A DNA stretch of 64,000 nt from a bacterium D16-50. GTDB lineage: Bacteria > Bacillota > Clostridia > Lachnospirales > Lachnospiraceae. The DNA lies in the NCBI GenBank assembly GCA_003612485.1, contig RAZA01000008.1, forward strand, positions 1-64,000. The letters are read 5' to 3'. The position numbers and the translations under genes were made by a program. The stretch's first letter is position 1, and the number at the start of each line of letters is the position of its first letter. Shown here piece by piece: positions 1 through 9,203 of this stretch. The notes below the pieces were generated by a model, which was given only the letters and a program-made list of their open reading frames with translations, searched no databases and was not told the DNA's origin.

Positions 1-14
1 AGTGGGTGATTTTT

Positions 15-43
15 TTGAGATAGGGTCTGAATAGCCTTATAGA
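15..43 (+). promoter_or_regulatory. candidate promoter of the sugar-transport operon
   Basis: TTGAGA (15-20), a 17-base spacer and TATAGA (38-43) resemble a sigma-A promoter about 50 bases ahead of the first gene. The -35 box abuts AGTGGGTGATTTTTT at 1-15, a string that recurs at 59453-59467. The operon may instead start left of the window. Confidence 0.4.
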
Positions 44-96
44 ATGGGGGCTAAAGATTCCGAGAAAATATAACGGATCGTAAGGAGGAAAAAGAA

Positions 97-720
97 ATGA
101 GAGAGAAAAAGTCTGCTACCAACCCTTTCTATACGATAATGCACCCTTTTAACTGCTCCTATGATATCCGTTTTAAGGAAAAGGGAAATAAAATCCTCAC
201 CATTGTGATCCTGACAGTGCTGTTTTTGGCCTCCATTTTCCAGCGCCAGAATACAGGATATATATTCAACAACAACAAGCTCAGCGATCTGAATGTATTC
301 CTGCAGTTTATCAGCGTGCTTCTGCCCTTTGTACTCTTTGTGGTTTCCAACTGGATCGTGGCTATGCTGATGAACGGCACAGGGCGTTTCCGGGACATCT
401 GGATCTATGGGGCATACTGCTGCGTTCCGTTTATCATGGGAAATATCCTGTCCGTGCTACTGAGCAATATCTTGGTTAAGGAGGAGCCCTTCGGGGGATA
501 TGTACAGATATTCGGGGCGGCATGGAGCCTTGTGATCCTCTTTATCGGCCTCATGACCATGCACGAGTACGGCTTTACCCAGAATGTGTTCAGCTGCATC
601 TGCACGATATTTATCATGTTTATATTGCTGTTCCTGATCATGCTGGTGGGCAATCTGGCAACAGATCTGTATGGCTTTGTGATGACCGTGGTGAAAGAAA
701 TCACGTTCCGGATGAGCTAG
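97..720 (+). CDS. Yip1-like multipass membrane protein
   Basis: This 207-residue integral membrane protein has about five hydrophobic segments (roughly residues 33-48, 66-90, 100-120, 135-155 and 164-190) and resembles the bacterial YIP1-domain family. AAGGAGG at 81-87 supports the ATG at 97. It is followed 13 bases later by a DUF5696 gene and then by ABC permeases, an order I recognise from Firmicute carbohydrate ABC clusters, so I infer an accessory role in assembling or stabilising the importer. No catalytic motif is visible and its biochemical function is unknown. It is the first gene of the operon visible in this window. Confidence 0.7.
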   Translation: MREKKSATNPFYTIMHPFNCSYDIRFKEKGNKILTIVILTVLFLASIFQRQNTGYIFNNNKLSDLNVFLQFISVLLPFVLFVVSNWIVAMLMNGTGRFRDIWIYGAYCCVPFIMGNILSVLLSNILVKEEPFGGYVQIFGAAWSLVILFIGLMTMHEYGFTQNVFSCICTIFIMFILLFLIMLVGNLATDLYGFVMTVVKEITFRMS

Positions 721-733
721 GGGGGTGACAATT

Positions 734-2992
734 GTGAAGAAGAATAGTAAGAAGATCGGCAGGCTTCTGGTGAAGGGTGTGATCTATCTGGCCATGTTCG
801 GGTTGTTTGCAGGCTTTGTGGTGTTTCTGAACCAGACTTCTCAGGAGGAAAGCGAAGAAGAAATGACATGGAAGCCGGAAGCGGTGCAGGGGATTCCCGA
901 GGGCTGGGAGCTGGCGGCCGAGAATCAGGCGCTGGAGCTGTATTTTGAACCATCCCTTATGCAGCTGCGGGTAAAGGATAAGGCTACCGGAGCGGAGTGG
1001 AGAAGCAATCCGGAGAATGCGGCGGAGGATTCCATTGCGTTCGGCCAGAACAAGACGCGCATACAGTCGCTTCTGGAACTCTCCTATGTGGATGATCAGA
1101 GCAATTATTATACTGCAAACAGCTATGCCGAGTCGGTTATGGCAGATACCTATACCTATGAATACGGGGACGACGGGGTGTATGTGAACCTGCAGTTTGC
1201 GAAGCAGGGATTTGAGATTCCTTGTTTCTTCGGAATTCAGGAGGATCGTTTTGTGGCAAGGATCTTCAGCGACCAGATACAACAGCATGGCAGTCTGCAG
1301 GTTGCGAGCATCATATTTTTGCCTTATTTCGGAGCCGGCTCTCTGGAGGAAGAGGGGTATATGCTGGTGCCGGACGGCTCCGGAGCATTGATCTACTATA
1401 ATAATCAGAAGCAGAATTATCAATCCTATTCCCAGAAGGTGTACGGAAGGAATCTTGCGCTGAACCTGCAGAACAGTACTCTGGTCACCCAGAATGCAAC
1501 CATGCCGGTATTCGGTATCCGGAAAGGCGGCAATGCGCTGCTGGCAGTGATCACGGAGGGAGAATATCAGGCGGAGATCAAGGCGGAGGTGGCCAGAAAG
1601 CTTACCAGCAGCAACGCCGTATACACCAACGTGCTGTACATACAGAGCGAGAGCAATACGCTTCTGTCCGGCAGCGACAAGGAAGAGTCGGTGATCATGC
1701 TGTCGCCCCAGCACAATCAGTTCCCTTGTTATGAGGTATCCTATTTCTTTCTGGAAAAGGATGCGGGATATAATGAGATGGCAGCTCGGTACAGACAGTA
1801 TCTGACGGACGAAAAGGGAATGCCCCGGACAGCGTCGGAGGAGCAGAAGAGAATGAACCTGACCTTCTTGGGAGGAGTCGAGGTGAGCAAAACCTTTCTG
1901 GGAGTGCCCTATCGTGCGGTAAAAGCGCTGACGCCCTACGATGTGTTAAGGGAGACGGCGCTGGAGCTGCAGCAGAAGGCAGGGAATACCTTTCAGATCA
2001 GTATGCGCTATCTGGAAAAGGGCGGTTCCATGAACAAGATCCCCACAAGCCTGACCTATGAGGGGGCATTGGGCGGAAAGAAGGCTTACAACAAGATGGC
2101 GGAGGCATTGAAAGGGGCAGGACTTGCTTTCTACCCCGTATATGATACCGTGACCATCCGAAAGTCGGGAAACGGATACCGTGATTATCAGGGCGTGAGA
2201 AATGTATCCAAGTCCGCTTCTGTACAATATGATTATATGCTTACCTCGGGAAACAAGGACACGGGAGGAAGGCCATATTATCTGGTTTCTCCTCAGTATG
2301 AGGAAAAGATCATGTCTTCGCTGCTTGCCAGTGTGGAAAAGAGGGGCGTAGGAAGACTGGGCCTGACCGGCATTTCCAATAAGCTGTATGCAGACTATAG
2401 ATCTGAAAGCATATCCGACAATGAGACAGGGGCATATTGGGAAAAGGCTCTGGAGATGGCGTCCTCCTCTACGGAAAGCCTGCTGCTTGAAGGCGCATAT
2501 GCCTATGCGTTCCCCTATGCGGACGTGATAACGGAAGTCCCTGTGTTTTCCAGTCAGTTTGACGTTGAGGATGAGGCGGTGCCTTTTTATGAAATGGTCG
2601 TGGGCGGATCTGCCGCCTTGTACAGCGCACCCGTGAATGAAAGCGGGAACACCAGACAGATGCTGCTGAAGACTGTGGAATACGGCGTCAGTCCTACCTT
2701 TGTGCTGATGACCGCTCAGAGGGACGCTCTGCAGGATACGGATTACCAGAAGTACTTCTCTCTCTGCTGGGAGGATTGGAAAGAGACGATAGAGAGCGTT
2801 CTGGGAGAGCTGGAGGATCTTGAAGGCGTATTGGGCCAGAGGATCAGCAGCCATAGGAATCTGGGCGGGGGGGTTTATTCCACTACCTTCGCAAATGGGG
2901 TCACCGTGTACGTCAATTACGGACAGGAGGAGGCCGTCGTGAACGGAACCAGAATTCCGGCCTGCGGATTTGTCCGGGAAGGAGATGAGTAG
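734..2992 (+). CDS. DUF5696-family anchored extracytoplasmic protein
   Basis: A protein of about 752 residues with one N-terminal hydrophobic anchor (about residues 10-28) and a long mixed alpha/beta exterior, matching DUF5696 proteins found beside sugar ABC transporters. I prefer GTG at 734, because AGGGGGGTG (719-727) sits about six bases before it; GTG at 725 in the same frame would overlap that Shine-Dalgarno sequence. The stop is followed two bases later by the permease start, so translation is probably coupled. Role: inferred surface partner of the transporter; no enzymatic motif is recognised. Confidence 0.75.
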   Translation: MKKNSKKIGRLLVKGVIYLAMFGLFAGFVVFLNQTSQEESEEEMTWKPEAVQGIPEGWELAAENQALELYFEPSLMQLRVKDKATGAEWRSNPENAAEDSIAFGQNKTRIQSLLELSYVDDQSNYYTANSYAESVMADTYTYEYGDDGVYVNLQFAKQGFEIPCFFGIQEDRFVARIFSDQIQQHGSLQVASIIFLPYFGAGSLEEEGYMLVPDGSGALIYYNNQKQNYQSYSQKVYGRNLALNLQNSTLVTQNATMPVFGIRKGGNALLAVITEGEYQAEIKAEVARKLTSSNAVYTNVLYIQSESNTLLSGSDKEESVIMLSPQHNQFPCYEVSYFFLEKDAGYNEMAARYRQYLTDEKGMPRTASEEQKRMNLTFLGGVEVSKTFLGVPYRAVKALTPYDVLRETALELQQKAGNTFQISMRYLEKGGSMNKIPTSLTYEGALGGKKAYNKMAEALKGAGLAFYPVYDTVTIRKSGNGYRDYQGVRNVSKSASVQYDYMLTSGNKDTGGRPYYLVSPQYEEKIMSSLLASVEKRGVGRLGLTGISNKLYADYRSESISDNETGAYWEKALEMASSSTESLLLEGAYAYAFPYADVITEVPVFSSQFDVEDEAVPFYEMVVGGSAALYSAPVNESGNTRQMLLKTVEYGVSPTFVLMTAQRDALQDTDYQKYFSLCWEDWKETIESVLGELEDLEGVLGQRISSHRNLGGGVYSTTFANGVTVYVNYGQEEAVVNGTRIPACGFVREGDE

Positions 2993-2994
2993 AC

Positions 2995-3882
2995 ATGAAA
3001 AAGAGGATTCCATATTATCAGAAAAAGAAAGTTTACGGTTTTCTGTTTATTGCACCGTGGCTGCTGGGATTCCTGCTCTTTTTCGTAGTTCCCTTCGTAC
3101 AGTCTTGTCTGTATGCGTTTCAGGATCTGAAGACGACGCCGGAGGGAATGGTAGGGGAATGGATCGGAACATACAATTTTTCCTACGCTTTATTCCGGGA
3201 TACGGACTTTTTGATCCAGTGCGCCAACTCCCTGAAGGATCTGGTGACGGTTCCCCTGATTCTGGTATACAGCATATGCTTTGCGCTGTTGCTGAAAAAA
3301 GAATATGTGGGAAGAACCACCATGAGGGCAATCGCGTTCCTGCCGGTGATCATCGGATCAGGCGTTTTGATGGACATTATGAAGACAGATGTATTTTCGA
3401 GTGGCGTGAAAGGTGCGGAGACGGTATATCTGTTTTCGGGAGGCGGACTGACGGGACTGTTTACTTCCATGGGGCTGCCGCCGGATATAATCGGGTTCAT
3501 CAATAATGTCATCAGCAAGATTTTTGACTTGACATGGCGTTCCGGCGTACAGATTCTATTGTTTCTTGCAGGGCTGCACAATATACCCTCTTATGTATAT
3601 GAAGCAGCCGAAATAGAAGGCGCAAATGCGCTGGAGCAGTTTTTCAAGATCACGCTGCCCATGCTGACGCCGATGATCCTGCTGAATATCGTATACAGCG
3701 TGATTGACATTTTCTCGGATTTCGGGAACACAATCATCCAGATGATATATAACATGGCGTTTTCCAATGTACGGTTCGGATATTCCAGTGCGCTTTCCAT
3801 TCTGTATTTCCTGATGATTGCGGTTGTGCTGGTAATCGTATATCTGGCAATGAAGCGGTTCATCGTGCGGCCGGAAAATTGA
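2995..3882 (+). CDS. sugar ABC transporter permease, MalF type
   Basis: A 295-residue inner-membrane permease with six predicted membrane spans and the cytoplasmic EAA loop near residues 202-225 (EAAEIEGANALEQFF), which docks the ATPase. The family imports sugars or oligosaccharides with a binding protein and a second permease, both of which follow here. No ATPase gene is present in the window, so a shared MsmX-type ATPase is likely, as is common for Firmicute CUT1 importers. GGAAGGAGATG lies just before ATG 2995. The GH32-like enzyme at the operon end suggests fructo-oligosaccharides as substrate; this is inference. Confidence 0.92.
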   Translation: MKKRIPYYQKKKVYGFLFIAPWLLGFLLFFVVPFVQSCLYAFQDLKTTPEGMVGEWIGTYNFSYALFRDTDFLIQCANSLKDLVTVPLILVYSICFALLLKKEYVGRTTMRAIAFLPVIIGSGVLMDIMKTDVFSSGVKGAETVYLFSGGGLTGLFTSMGLPPDIIGFINNVISKIFDLTWRSGVQILLFLAGLHNIPSYVYEAAEIEGANALEQFFKITLPMLTPMILLNIVYSVIDIFSDFGNTIIQMIYNMAFSNVRFGYSSALSILYFLMIAVVLVIVYLAMKRFIVRPEN

Positions 3883-3980
3883 GCCGGCCGCGGAACCAGA
3901 ATAAGGGTTCGGCGGGGCCGGGCATTCTGAAAACGGCAATGCCGGGCAGATACAAAACGATAGACAGAGAGGTAAAAAAT

Positions 3981-4988
3981 ATGGTCAATTCCGTCAAAAC
4001 GGCAGGAAAGATGAAAACCGATAAAATGGAAGCTCTGAAATCGAAGCTGCTGTATCGTCTCAAAACCGGTAAATGGGCAGGGACAATCGCCAGATATGCA
4101 ATTCTGATACTGCTGGCATATCAGCTGATCTATCCGGTGATTTATATGATAAGCGCCTCGGTAAAGGCTCCTATAGATTCCTATGATCCCAGTGTCATAT
4201 GGATACCGAAGCACTTATCGGCAACGGGCTTTACGGATGCTTTCAAGACAATGAAATATATGGATGCACTGGTGCGCAGTCTGGGGATAGGGCTGGGCTG
4301 TGCGGTGCTGGATGTGGTGTCCTGCGCTTTGGCAGGATACGGGTTCGCAAGATATAAGTTCCCTCTAAAGAGCTTTTTCTTTGCCTGCGTGATCCTGACC
4401 CTGATCGTGCCCACGCAAACGATTATTCTGCCTTATTATATGAACATGAGGTATTTTGATCCTCTGGGAGTCATGACGTTGTTCTCCAAGATCACGGGAA
4501 GCGAAACCATGATCAATCTGGTGGGAAGCAATCTGTCCTTCTTCATTCCCTCTGCGCTGGGGGCGGGCATCCGCTCCGGGCTGTATATCTACATCTTCAA
4601 GCAGTTTTTCGAGGGAATGTCTGCGGCACTGGAGGAATCCGCCTATGTGGACGGAAGCGGCCCTCTGAGGACATTTCTGTATATCATGCTTCCCAATGCC
4701 AAGAATGCGATCATAACGGTATTTCTGTTTTCCTTCGTATGGCATTTTAATGACTATTATCTGTCCAAACAGCTGCTGGGAACCGGCAAGAGGACATTGA
4801 TCGTGGCCCTATCCTCCCTCAGGGTGGATCTGGCGGCGGTTATAGGAGGCCAGACGACCACGGATCCCATCAGGATTCAGACAAGGATTCAGGCAGGATG
4901 CCTTCTTACCATACTTCCGATGTTTTTGCTGTACATAGTGACCCAGAGGAAGCTTGCAGACAGCATTGAACATATTGGCATCAAATAA
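3981..4988 (+). CDS. sugar ABC transporter permease, MalG type
   Basis: Second permease subunit of the CUT1 importer, with six hydrophobic spans and an EAA-like loop near residues 215-237 (LEESAYVDGSGPLRTF). I choose ATG 3981 (335 residues), preceded by AGAGAGGT at 3965-3972. The frame is open back to a TTG at 3879 that overlaps the previous gene, but that extension has no ribosome site and is basic and low-complexity. The C-terminus (QRKLADSIEHIGIK) is typical for the family. Confidence 0.9.
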   Translation: MVNSVKTAGKMKTDKMEALKSKLLYRLKTGKWAGTIARYAILILLAYQLIYPVIYMISASVKAPIDSYDPSVIWIPKHLSATGFTDAFKTMKYMDALVRSLGIGLGCAVLDVVSCALAGYGFARYKFPLKSFFFACVILTLIVPTQTIILPYYMNMRYFDPLGVMTLFSKITGSETMINLVGSNLSFFIPSALGAGIRSGLYIYIFKQFFEGMSAALEESAYVDGSGPLRTFLYIMLPNAKNAIITVFLFSFVWHFNDYYLSKQLLGTGKRTLIVALSSLRVDLAAVIGGQTTTDPIRIQTRIQAGCLLTILPMFLLYIVTQRKLADSIEHIGIK

Positions 4989-5021
4989 CCATCTATCATG
5001 AAAAGAAAAGGAGAGGACAAA

Positions 5022-6410
5022 ATGAAAAAGAAATTTTTGGCAGTGATGATGGCAATCACATGCACTCTGTCTCTTGCGGCCTGCGGAGGGGATGCCCCTG
5101 ATGAAGGCAGCAGCGCTCCCGGAAACAGCGGTACGGAGAGCAAGAGCGAAAGCGGCACAAATGAAGGCGGCAGCGCAGAAGAGGGCAATGCCGACGGTGA
5201 CAGTTCCGGCGCCGCCAGCGCTCTGCCGGACAGCCTTGAGAACGCCGATCTGGTGATCGTATGGGATACCACCGAAGAGGCGTGGAACAACACTCTGCAG
5301 GAGGATCCGGATGCCTTCAATCTGGTATGGTCCACCAAGGCGGCTTTTGAGGAGAAATACGGCGGTACCGTGACGGTGATCGGAGTGGGCTGGGGTGAAC
5401 AGCAGGGGCAGGTGATCAGTATGGTCAATTCCGGAGAGGTATGCGATCTGGCTCAGGCTCATGACCAGAATTTCCCTACATATGGCGCAAAGCATGTGGT
5501 TCAGGACATTTCTAAGTATGTTGACCTGAACGATGATTTCTGGTTTGACAGTACCACGAAGGCCTTCACCTTCGGCGGCGTTCCCTATGCAGTAGGCGCC
5601 GATGCGGCGCCGGTGGTAATCAGCTATAACAAGACACTGTTTAGTCAGGCGGGAATAAAGACTCCTATGGAATATTTTAAGGAAGGAAACTGGAACTGGG
5701 ATACCTTCCGCGAGGCGGCTCTGGCTCTGACGGGTGATACGGACGGGGACGGAACCAATGATGTTTACGGCTTTGGCTGGTGGGATTCCTTTTATGTGCA
5801 GATGCTGAACGCCAATGGCATCGTAGGTATCAATTACGAAGCCGAGAACGGCGTCGGAAGCAATTATACTACCACGCAGGCTACAGAGGCCTTTACCTTC
5901 CTGCAGGACGGCTATATCAAGGACAAATTCATACAGATCCCTGACGGAGATAAGTTTATCAGTGATTACAAGAGCGGCAAGCTGGCCATGACCTGCGAAT
6001 ATGGATTTGCTGCCATCACAGCCTATGAATGTGATTATGAGATCGAGTGGGCGCCCCTGCCTACCGGCCCCTCCGGAGAGACCTACGATTGTGGAGGATC
6101 TCTTACGGGCTTCTGCATCCCTGCCACCAGTAAAAACCCGGAAGGTGCGGCGGTTTTTGCCAGAATGGCATATGAAATGCTGCATGAGTGGCAGAACAAC
6201 ACCAGAATCGCTCTCTACGGTCAGGAGCAGGTTGATCTGATGAACACCTTGTCCGAGCACATCAACTTTGCGCCCATCGGAATCGAAAAATATTGGGATG
6301 CAAACTGGACGATTTTCTCGGGACTGAAGGACGGAATACCGGTAAGTACCTTCGCCACAAATGCAGATGAGCAGATCAAAGAGGGCGCAACCGTCACATT
6401 GGGAGAATAA
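5022..6410 (+). CDS. extracellular solute-binding lipoprotein
   Basis: Substrate-binding protein of the importer (462 residues). The signal peptide ends in the lipobox LAAC with Cys21, followed by a Ser/Gly/Glu-rich tether (about residues 22-70) and a two-lobe binding domain of the sugar-binding type. ATG 5022 is chosen over the upstream ATG 4998 because AGGAGAGG (5008-5015) precedes it correctly. It should be lipid-anchored outside the membrane and deliver sugar to the two permeases encoded just upstream. Substrate is not determinable from sequence; the neighbouring GH32 enzymes point to fructan oligosaccharides. Confidence 0.92.
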   Translation: MKKKFLAVMMAITCTLSLAACGGDAPDEGSSAPGNSGTESKSESGTNEGGSAEEGNADGDSSGAASALPDSLENADLVIVWDTTEEAWNNTLQEDPDAFNLVWSTKAAFEEKYGGTVTVIGVGWGEQQGQVISMVNSGEVCDLAQAHDQNFPTYGAKHVVQDISKYVDLNDDFWFDSTTKAFTFGGVPYAVGADAAPVVISYNKTLFSQAGIKTPMEYFKEGNWNWDTFREAALALTGDTDGDGTNDVYGFGWWDSFYVQMLNANGIVGINYEAENGVGSNYTTTQATEAFTFLQDGYIKDKFIQIPDGDKFISDYKSGKLAMTCEYGFAAITAYECDYEIEWAPLPTGPSGETYDCGGSLTGFCIPATSKNPEGAAVFARMAYEMLHEWQNNTRIALYGQEQVDLMNTLSEHINFAPIGIEKYWDANWTIFSGLKDGIPVSTFATNADEQIKEGATVTLGE

Positions 6411-6413
6411 TGT

Positions 6414-8042
6414 ATGAAAAAGAACTTCTTTTTCTTGATTTTGGGTTCCTGCCTTGCAATGGCTACGGCCTGCGGAGGGCAGGAGGCCGCTCCTGACAAG
6501 GATCTGGATATGAATTCATCCGGCATACAAGAGCAGGAACCTTCGGGGAAGCAGGAGGAGTCATCTGCAGCCCAGAGGCAGGCAGAAGAAAGCGAGGCAG
6601 GAAATGTGGAGAAATTTGAAAAGGTATCCTATTGCCTATATCCTACTTCAGAGGGAGCATGGGTCGGCGATGTCATGCCGATGACGGACGAGGACGGCCT
6701 TCATTTGTACTATTTATATGATACTGACCATAACGGCATGGGATATCATCCCATCTATAAATTTTCCACTTCCAATTTTTATGAGTATCATGATGACGGA
6801 TTAGTCATTCCCTATGGCGCTTCCGGTGATGACTCTGACCTTGCCATAGGAACCGGAAGTGTGCTAATAGCCAGAGACGGCAGGTATCACTGTTTCTATA
6901 CGGGGCATAATGACTCCTTTCCCGAAAGGGGGATTGACAGAGAATGTGTGATGCATGCAGTCAGCGATGACAATGTAAACTGGACCAAGATTCCGGAGGA
7001 TACTTTTTATGCGGCGGAGAATTATTCCGGGGATGACTTCCGGGATCCCTTTGTTTTCTGGAATGAGGAGGAGCAGTGCTACTGGCTGCTGATTGCCGCC
7101 AGAGAGGAAAGTCTGGGTGGCGTTGTGGCAAGGTATACTTCCACGGATCTGTCTAAGTGGACCTTGTGCGAGCCTCTCTATGCCCCTGAAAAACAGTATA
7201 TGCTGGAATGTCCGGATCTGTTCAAAATGGGGGATCAGTACTATCTTTTCTACAGTTGGGACATGGTGACCTACTATGCCAGAGGAGATTCCATGTACGG
7301 TCCTTTTGTGGAGCCGGAGAACAATGTGCTGGACGGTACGGGATTTAGCTTTTATGCCGCAAAAACTGCGGAGTTTCAAGGGAACAGATATCTCTGTGGA
7401 TGGGTCGGCCGGAAGCCGGAGCCTAAGGACACGGGAAATTACAATTGGGCCGGAAGCTTGGTTATCCATCAACTTGTACAGAAGGAGGATGGTACCTTAG
7501 GGGTGAAAGAGCCTTCCGGACTGAAGGAATACTTTACGGAAGAAGAGAGCCCCGTTCTGGCCGGAACATGGGGAACCGTGGAGGAGGAGGCCGGAAGCTA
7601 TAGACTTTCCGCCTATGGGGATGAAGTGGCTCTGGCGGAATTCGGAAGCCGGGAACCTGTCGTAATGCTGGAGTGTACGGTTTCTCTGGGAGAAGAGGGA
7701 TATGCCGGGATAGCATTTGGCCAGGGAGAAGAATACGGTAAATATACCGGACTGGTGCTGGATGCAAAAAACGATTGCATCCATTACGAGGGCTGTGTCC
7801 TATCCAGAATCGCTTATGTGGAGCCCTTTATTTCCACTGATTTCATCTTTGAGCCGGATAAGGAATATCAAGTGAAGCTGGTGATGGAAAATGAAATAGC
7901 AGTTCTTTATATAGATGACACCAAGGCCCTGAGCAATCGGATCTACAAGTCGGTTGAAGGCGATGTACATTGGGGATTCTTTGCAAATAATGCAGAAGCG
8001 GTATTCAAGGACGTAGTTGTCAGAAGTCCGGCTGTCAGATAA
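6414..8042 (+). CDS. lipoprotein of the GH32 (fructan hydrolase-like) family
   Basis: A 542-residue surface lipoprotein (lipobox Cys20, then an acidic linker to about residue 65). The five-blade propeller motifs are recognisable: WVGDVMP takes the place of the usual WMNDPNG nucleophile motif, RDP falls at residues 210-212, and the acid/base motif EC at 265-266 (LECPDLF). The C-terminal 160 residues form the usual GH32 beta-sandwich (VLYIDDTKALSNRIY). The altered nucleophile motif keeps the Asp but loses Asn-Asp-Pro-Asn, so specificity may differ from levanase or invertase. It starts four bases after the binding-protein stop and is last in the operon. Confidence 0.8.
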   Translation: MKKNFFFLILGSCLAMATACGGQEAAPDKDLDMNSSGIQEQEPSGKQEESSAAQRQAEESEAGNVEKFEKVSYCLYPTSEGAWVGDVMPMTDEDGLHLYYLYDTDHNGMGYHPIYKFSTSNFYEYHDDGLVIPYGASGDDSDLAIGTGSVLIARDGRYHCFYTGHNDSFPERGIDRECVMHAVSDDNVNWTKIPEDTFYAAENYSGDDFRDPFVFWNEEEQCYWLLIAAREESLGGVVARYTSTDLSKWTLCEPLYAPEKQYMLECPDLFKMGDQYYLFYSWDMVTYYARGDSMYGPFVEPENNVLDGTGFSFYAAKTAEFQGNRYLCGWVGRKPEPKDTGNYNWAGSLVIHQLVQKEDGTLGVKEPSGLKEYFTEEESPVLAGTWGTVEEEAGSYRLSAYGDEVALAEFGSREPVVMLECTVSLGEEGYAGIAFGQGEEYGKYTGLVLDAKNDCIHYEGCVLSRIAYVEPFISTDFIFEPDKEYQVKLVMENEIAVLYIDDTKALSNRIYKSVEGDVHWGFFANNAEAVFKDVVVRSPAVR

Positions 8043-8053
8043 GGCAGCCGGAC
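8026..8053 (+). terminator. hairpin spanning the operon's last stop codon
   Basis: GTCCGGCTG (8026-8034) pairs with CAGCCGGAC (8045-8053), a perfect nine-base-pair stem that encloses the stop codon of the GH32-like gene. It lies where the operon converges with the lacI-type gene. No U-tract follows, so termination is uncertain. Confidence 0.35.
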
Positions 8054-8064
8054 CCTTCGGCAGA

Positions 8065-9123
8065 TCATGGTCTGGAGCATGAAGCAGGGGCGGAAGGACA
8101 CGGGGCGGAATCCCGGAAATAAACTTCGGTATTCAGGTATATAGACGTAGAAAGGGTATCGGGATATTGTATCTTGTGGAACAGAAGCTGTGCGGCGCAT
8201 GTTCCCAGTTCCCGACAAGGGATGTGGATCGTGGTCAGGCTGTTCATGAGGGTGTTCATGGAGGGTATACCGTCAAAGCCGCATACCATGATGTCTCTGG
8301 GCGCTTGAAGACCTAGCTCTGCCAGAGCCTGAATAAGAATATGTGCCAATACGTCATTGGCGCAGAAAAAAAGCTGAGGCATACGGTTCATTTTTTTCAG
8401 CTGTTCTGTCATCCAGCCATCCTGACTGTAAAAGCGGTCATCGGCTATGAGGTTGTAAGGACTGGTTTCCGCTCCGTATTCCAAGGCTGTCAGGAGAAAG
8501 GACTCGTATCGCTCCCGGAAGCTGATGCAGTGACGGAAGTCGCCTACGAAGCCCATGGAGGTAATGCTGTGTTTCCGGCAGAGGGCGGAAAGCATATGGC
8601 AGGTGCTGTTGCGGTTTTCCATCATCAACAAGATACATCCCAGATTCAGGGAATAAAAATCGGTGCATGCATCAATGAACAGCACGGGGATACCCAAAGA
8701 ACAGAGAAGCCTGCTGTATTCAGGATGGAATAATTCCAGACAGACGATGGCTGCAGTCTGATTTCTATTGAGATTGGGAGGAAGCGTCAAGGATGCGATG
8801 TCATCATCCGTAATGGAATGCAGGGTAAGGGAGTAGCCCTGAATACGGATCTCCTGCTCCAGCTGGGTGATGATCCCTGAGCCGATGTGGAAAGCATCGG
8901 GGGTCATATGCATTACAAAGGCAAAGCTTTTGGCCTGCAGATTGGCTTTTCTGTTGGGTTTGTTTGTAGCTATATGCTTGTAATTCATCTCCTGAGCCTT
9001 TTTCAGCACCAAAGCTCTGGTTTCGTCGGAGACATTGGGAGAATTGTTCAGCACTTTGGATACGGTGATGCGGGACAGCTGCAGCGCATCCGCAATATCT
9101 TGAACGGTAACTTTTAATTTCAT
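8065..9123 (-). CDS. LacI-family transcriptional regulator
   Basis: A 352-residue repressor-type protein. Residues 1-60 carry the LacI helix-turn-helix (VTVQDIADALQLSRITVSKV) and hinge region. The rest is a periplasmic-binding-protein-like effector domain ending near FDGIPSMNTLMNSLTTIHIP, typical of the family. AAGGAG lies just before its ATG. It diverges from the GH32 and fructokinase genes, so it most likely controls them and the transport operon in response to a sugar or sugar phosphate. No clear 14-16 base palindromic operator was found in the 80-base divergent gap. Confidence 0.9.
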   Translation of the reverse strand: MKLKVTVQDIADALQLSRITVSKVLNNSPNVSDETRALVLKKAQEMNYKHIATNKPNRKANLQAKSFAFVMHMTPDAFHIGSGIITQLEQEIRIQGYSLTLHSITDDDIASLTLPPNLNRNQTAAIVCLELFHPEYSRLLCSLGIPVLFIDACTDFYSLNLGCILLMMENRNSTCHMLSALCRKHSITSMGFVGDFRHCISFRERYESFLLTALEYGAETSPYNLIADDRFYSQDGWMTEQLKKMNRMPQLFFCANDVLAHILIQALAELGLQAPRDIMVCGFDGIPSMNTLMNSLTTIHIPCRELGTCAAQLLFHKIQYPDTLSTSIYLNTEVYFRDSAPCPSAPASCSRP

Positions 9124-9155
9124 AAAAACTCCTTTTATTTAGACAAACTGATTCT

Positions 9156-9184
9156 ATAGTAGCCGATTTTAAAAAAGAAAGCAA
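9156..9184 (-). promoter_or_regulatory. promoter of the lacI-type gene
   Basis: On the minus strand TTGCTT (9184-9179), a 17-base spacer and TACTAT (9161-9156) fit a sigma-A promoter about 30 bases before the start codon of the LacI regulator. Confidence 0.6.
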
Positions 9185-9203
9185 GTAATTTAGGAGGATT
9201 TAT

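Noticed and set aside
3879..3980. N-terminal extension of the MalG-type permease from TTG 3879
   Set aside because: It overlaps the upstream gene, lacks a ribosome site and has atypical basic composition; ATG 3981 has a proper site.
9124..9203. LacI operator in the divergent gap
   Set aside because: No convincing palindrome of the LacI type could be found in the 80 bases.
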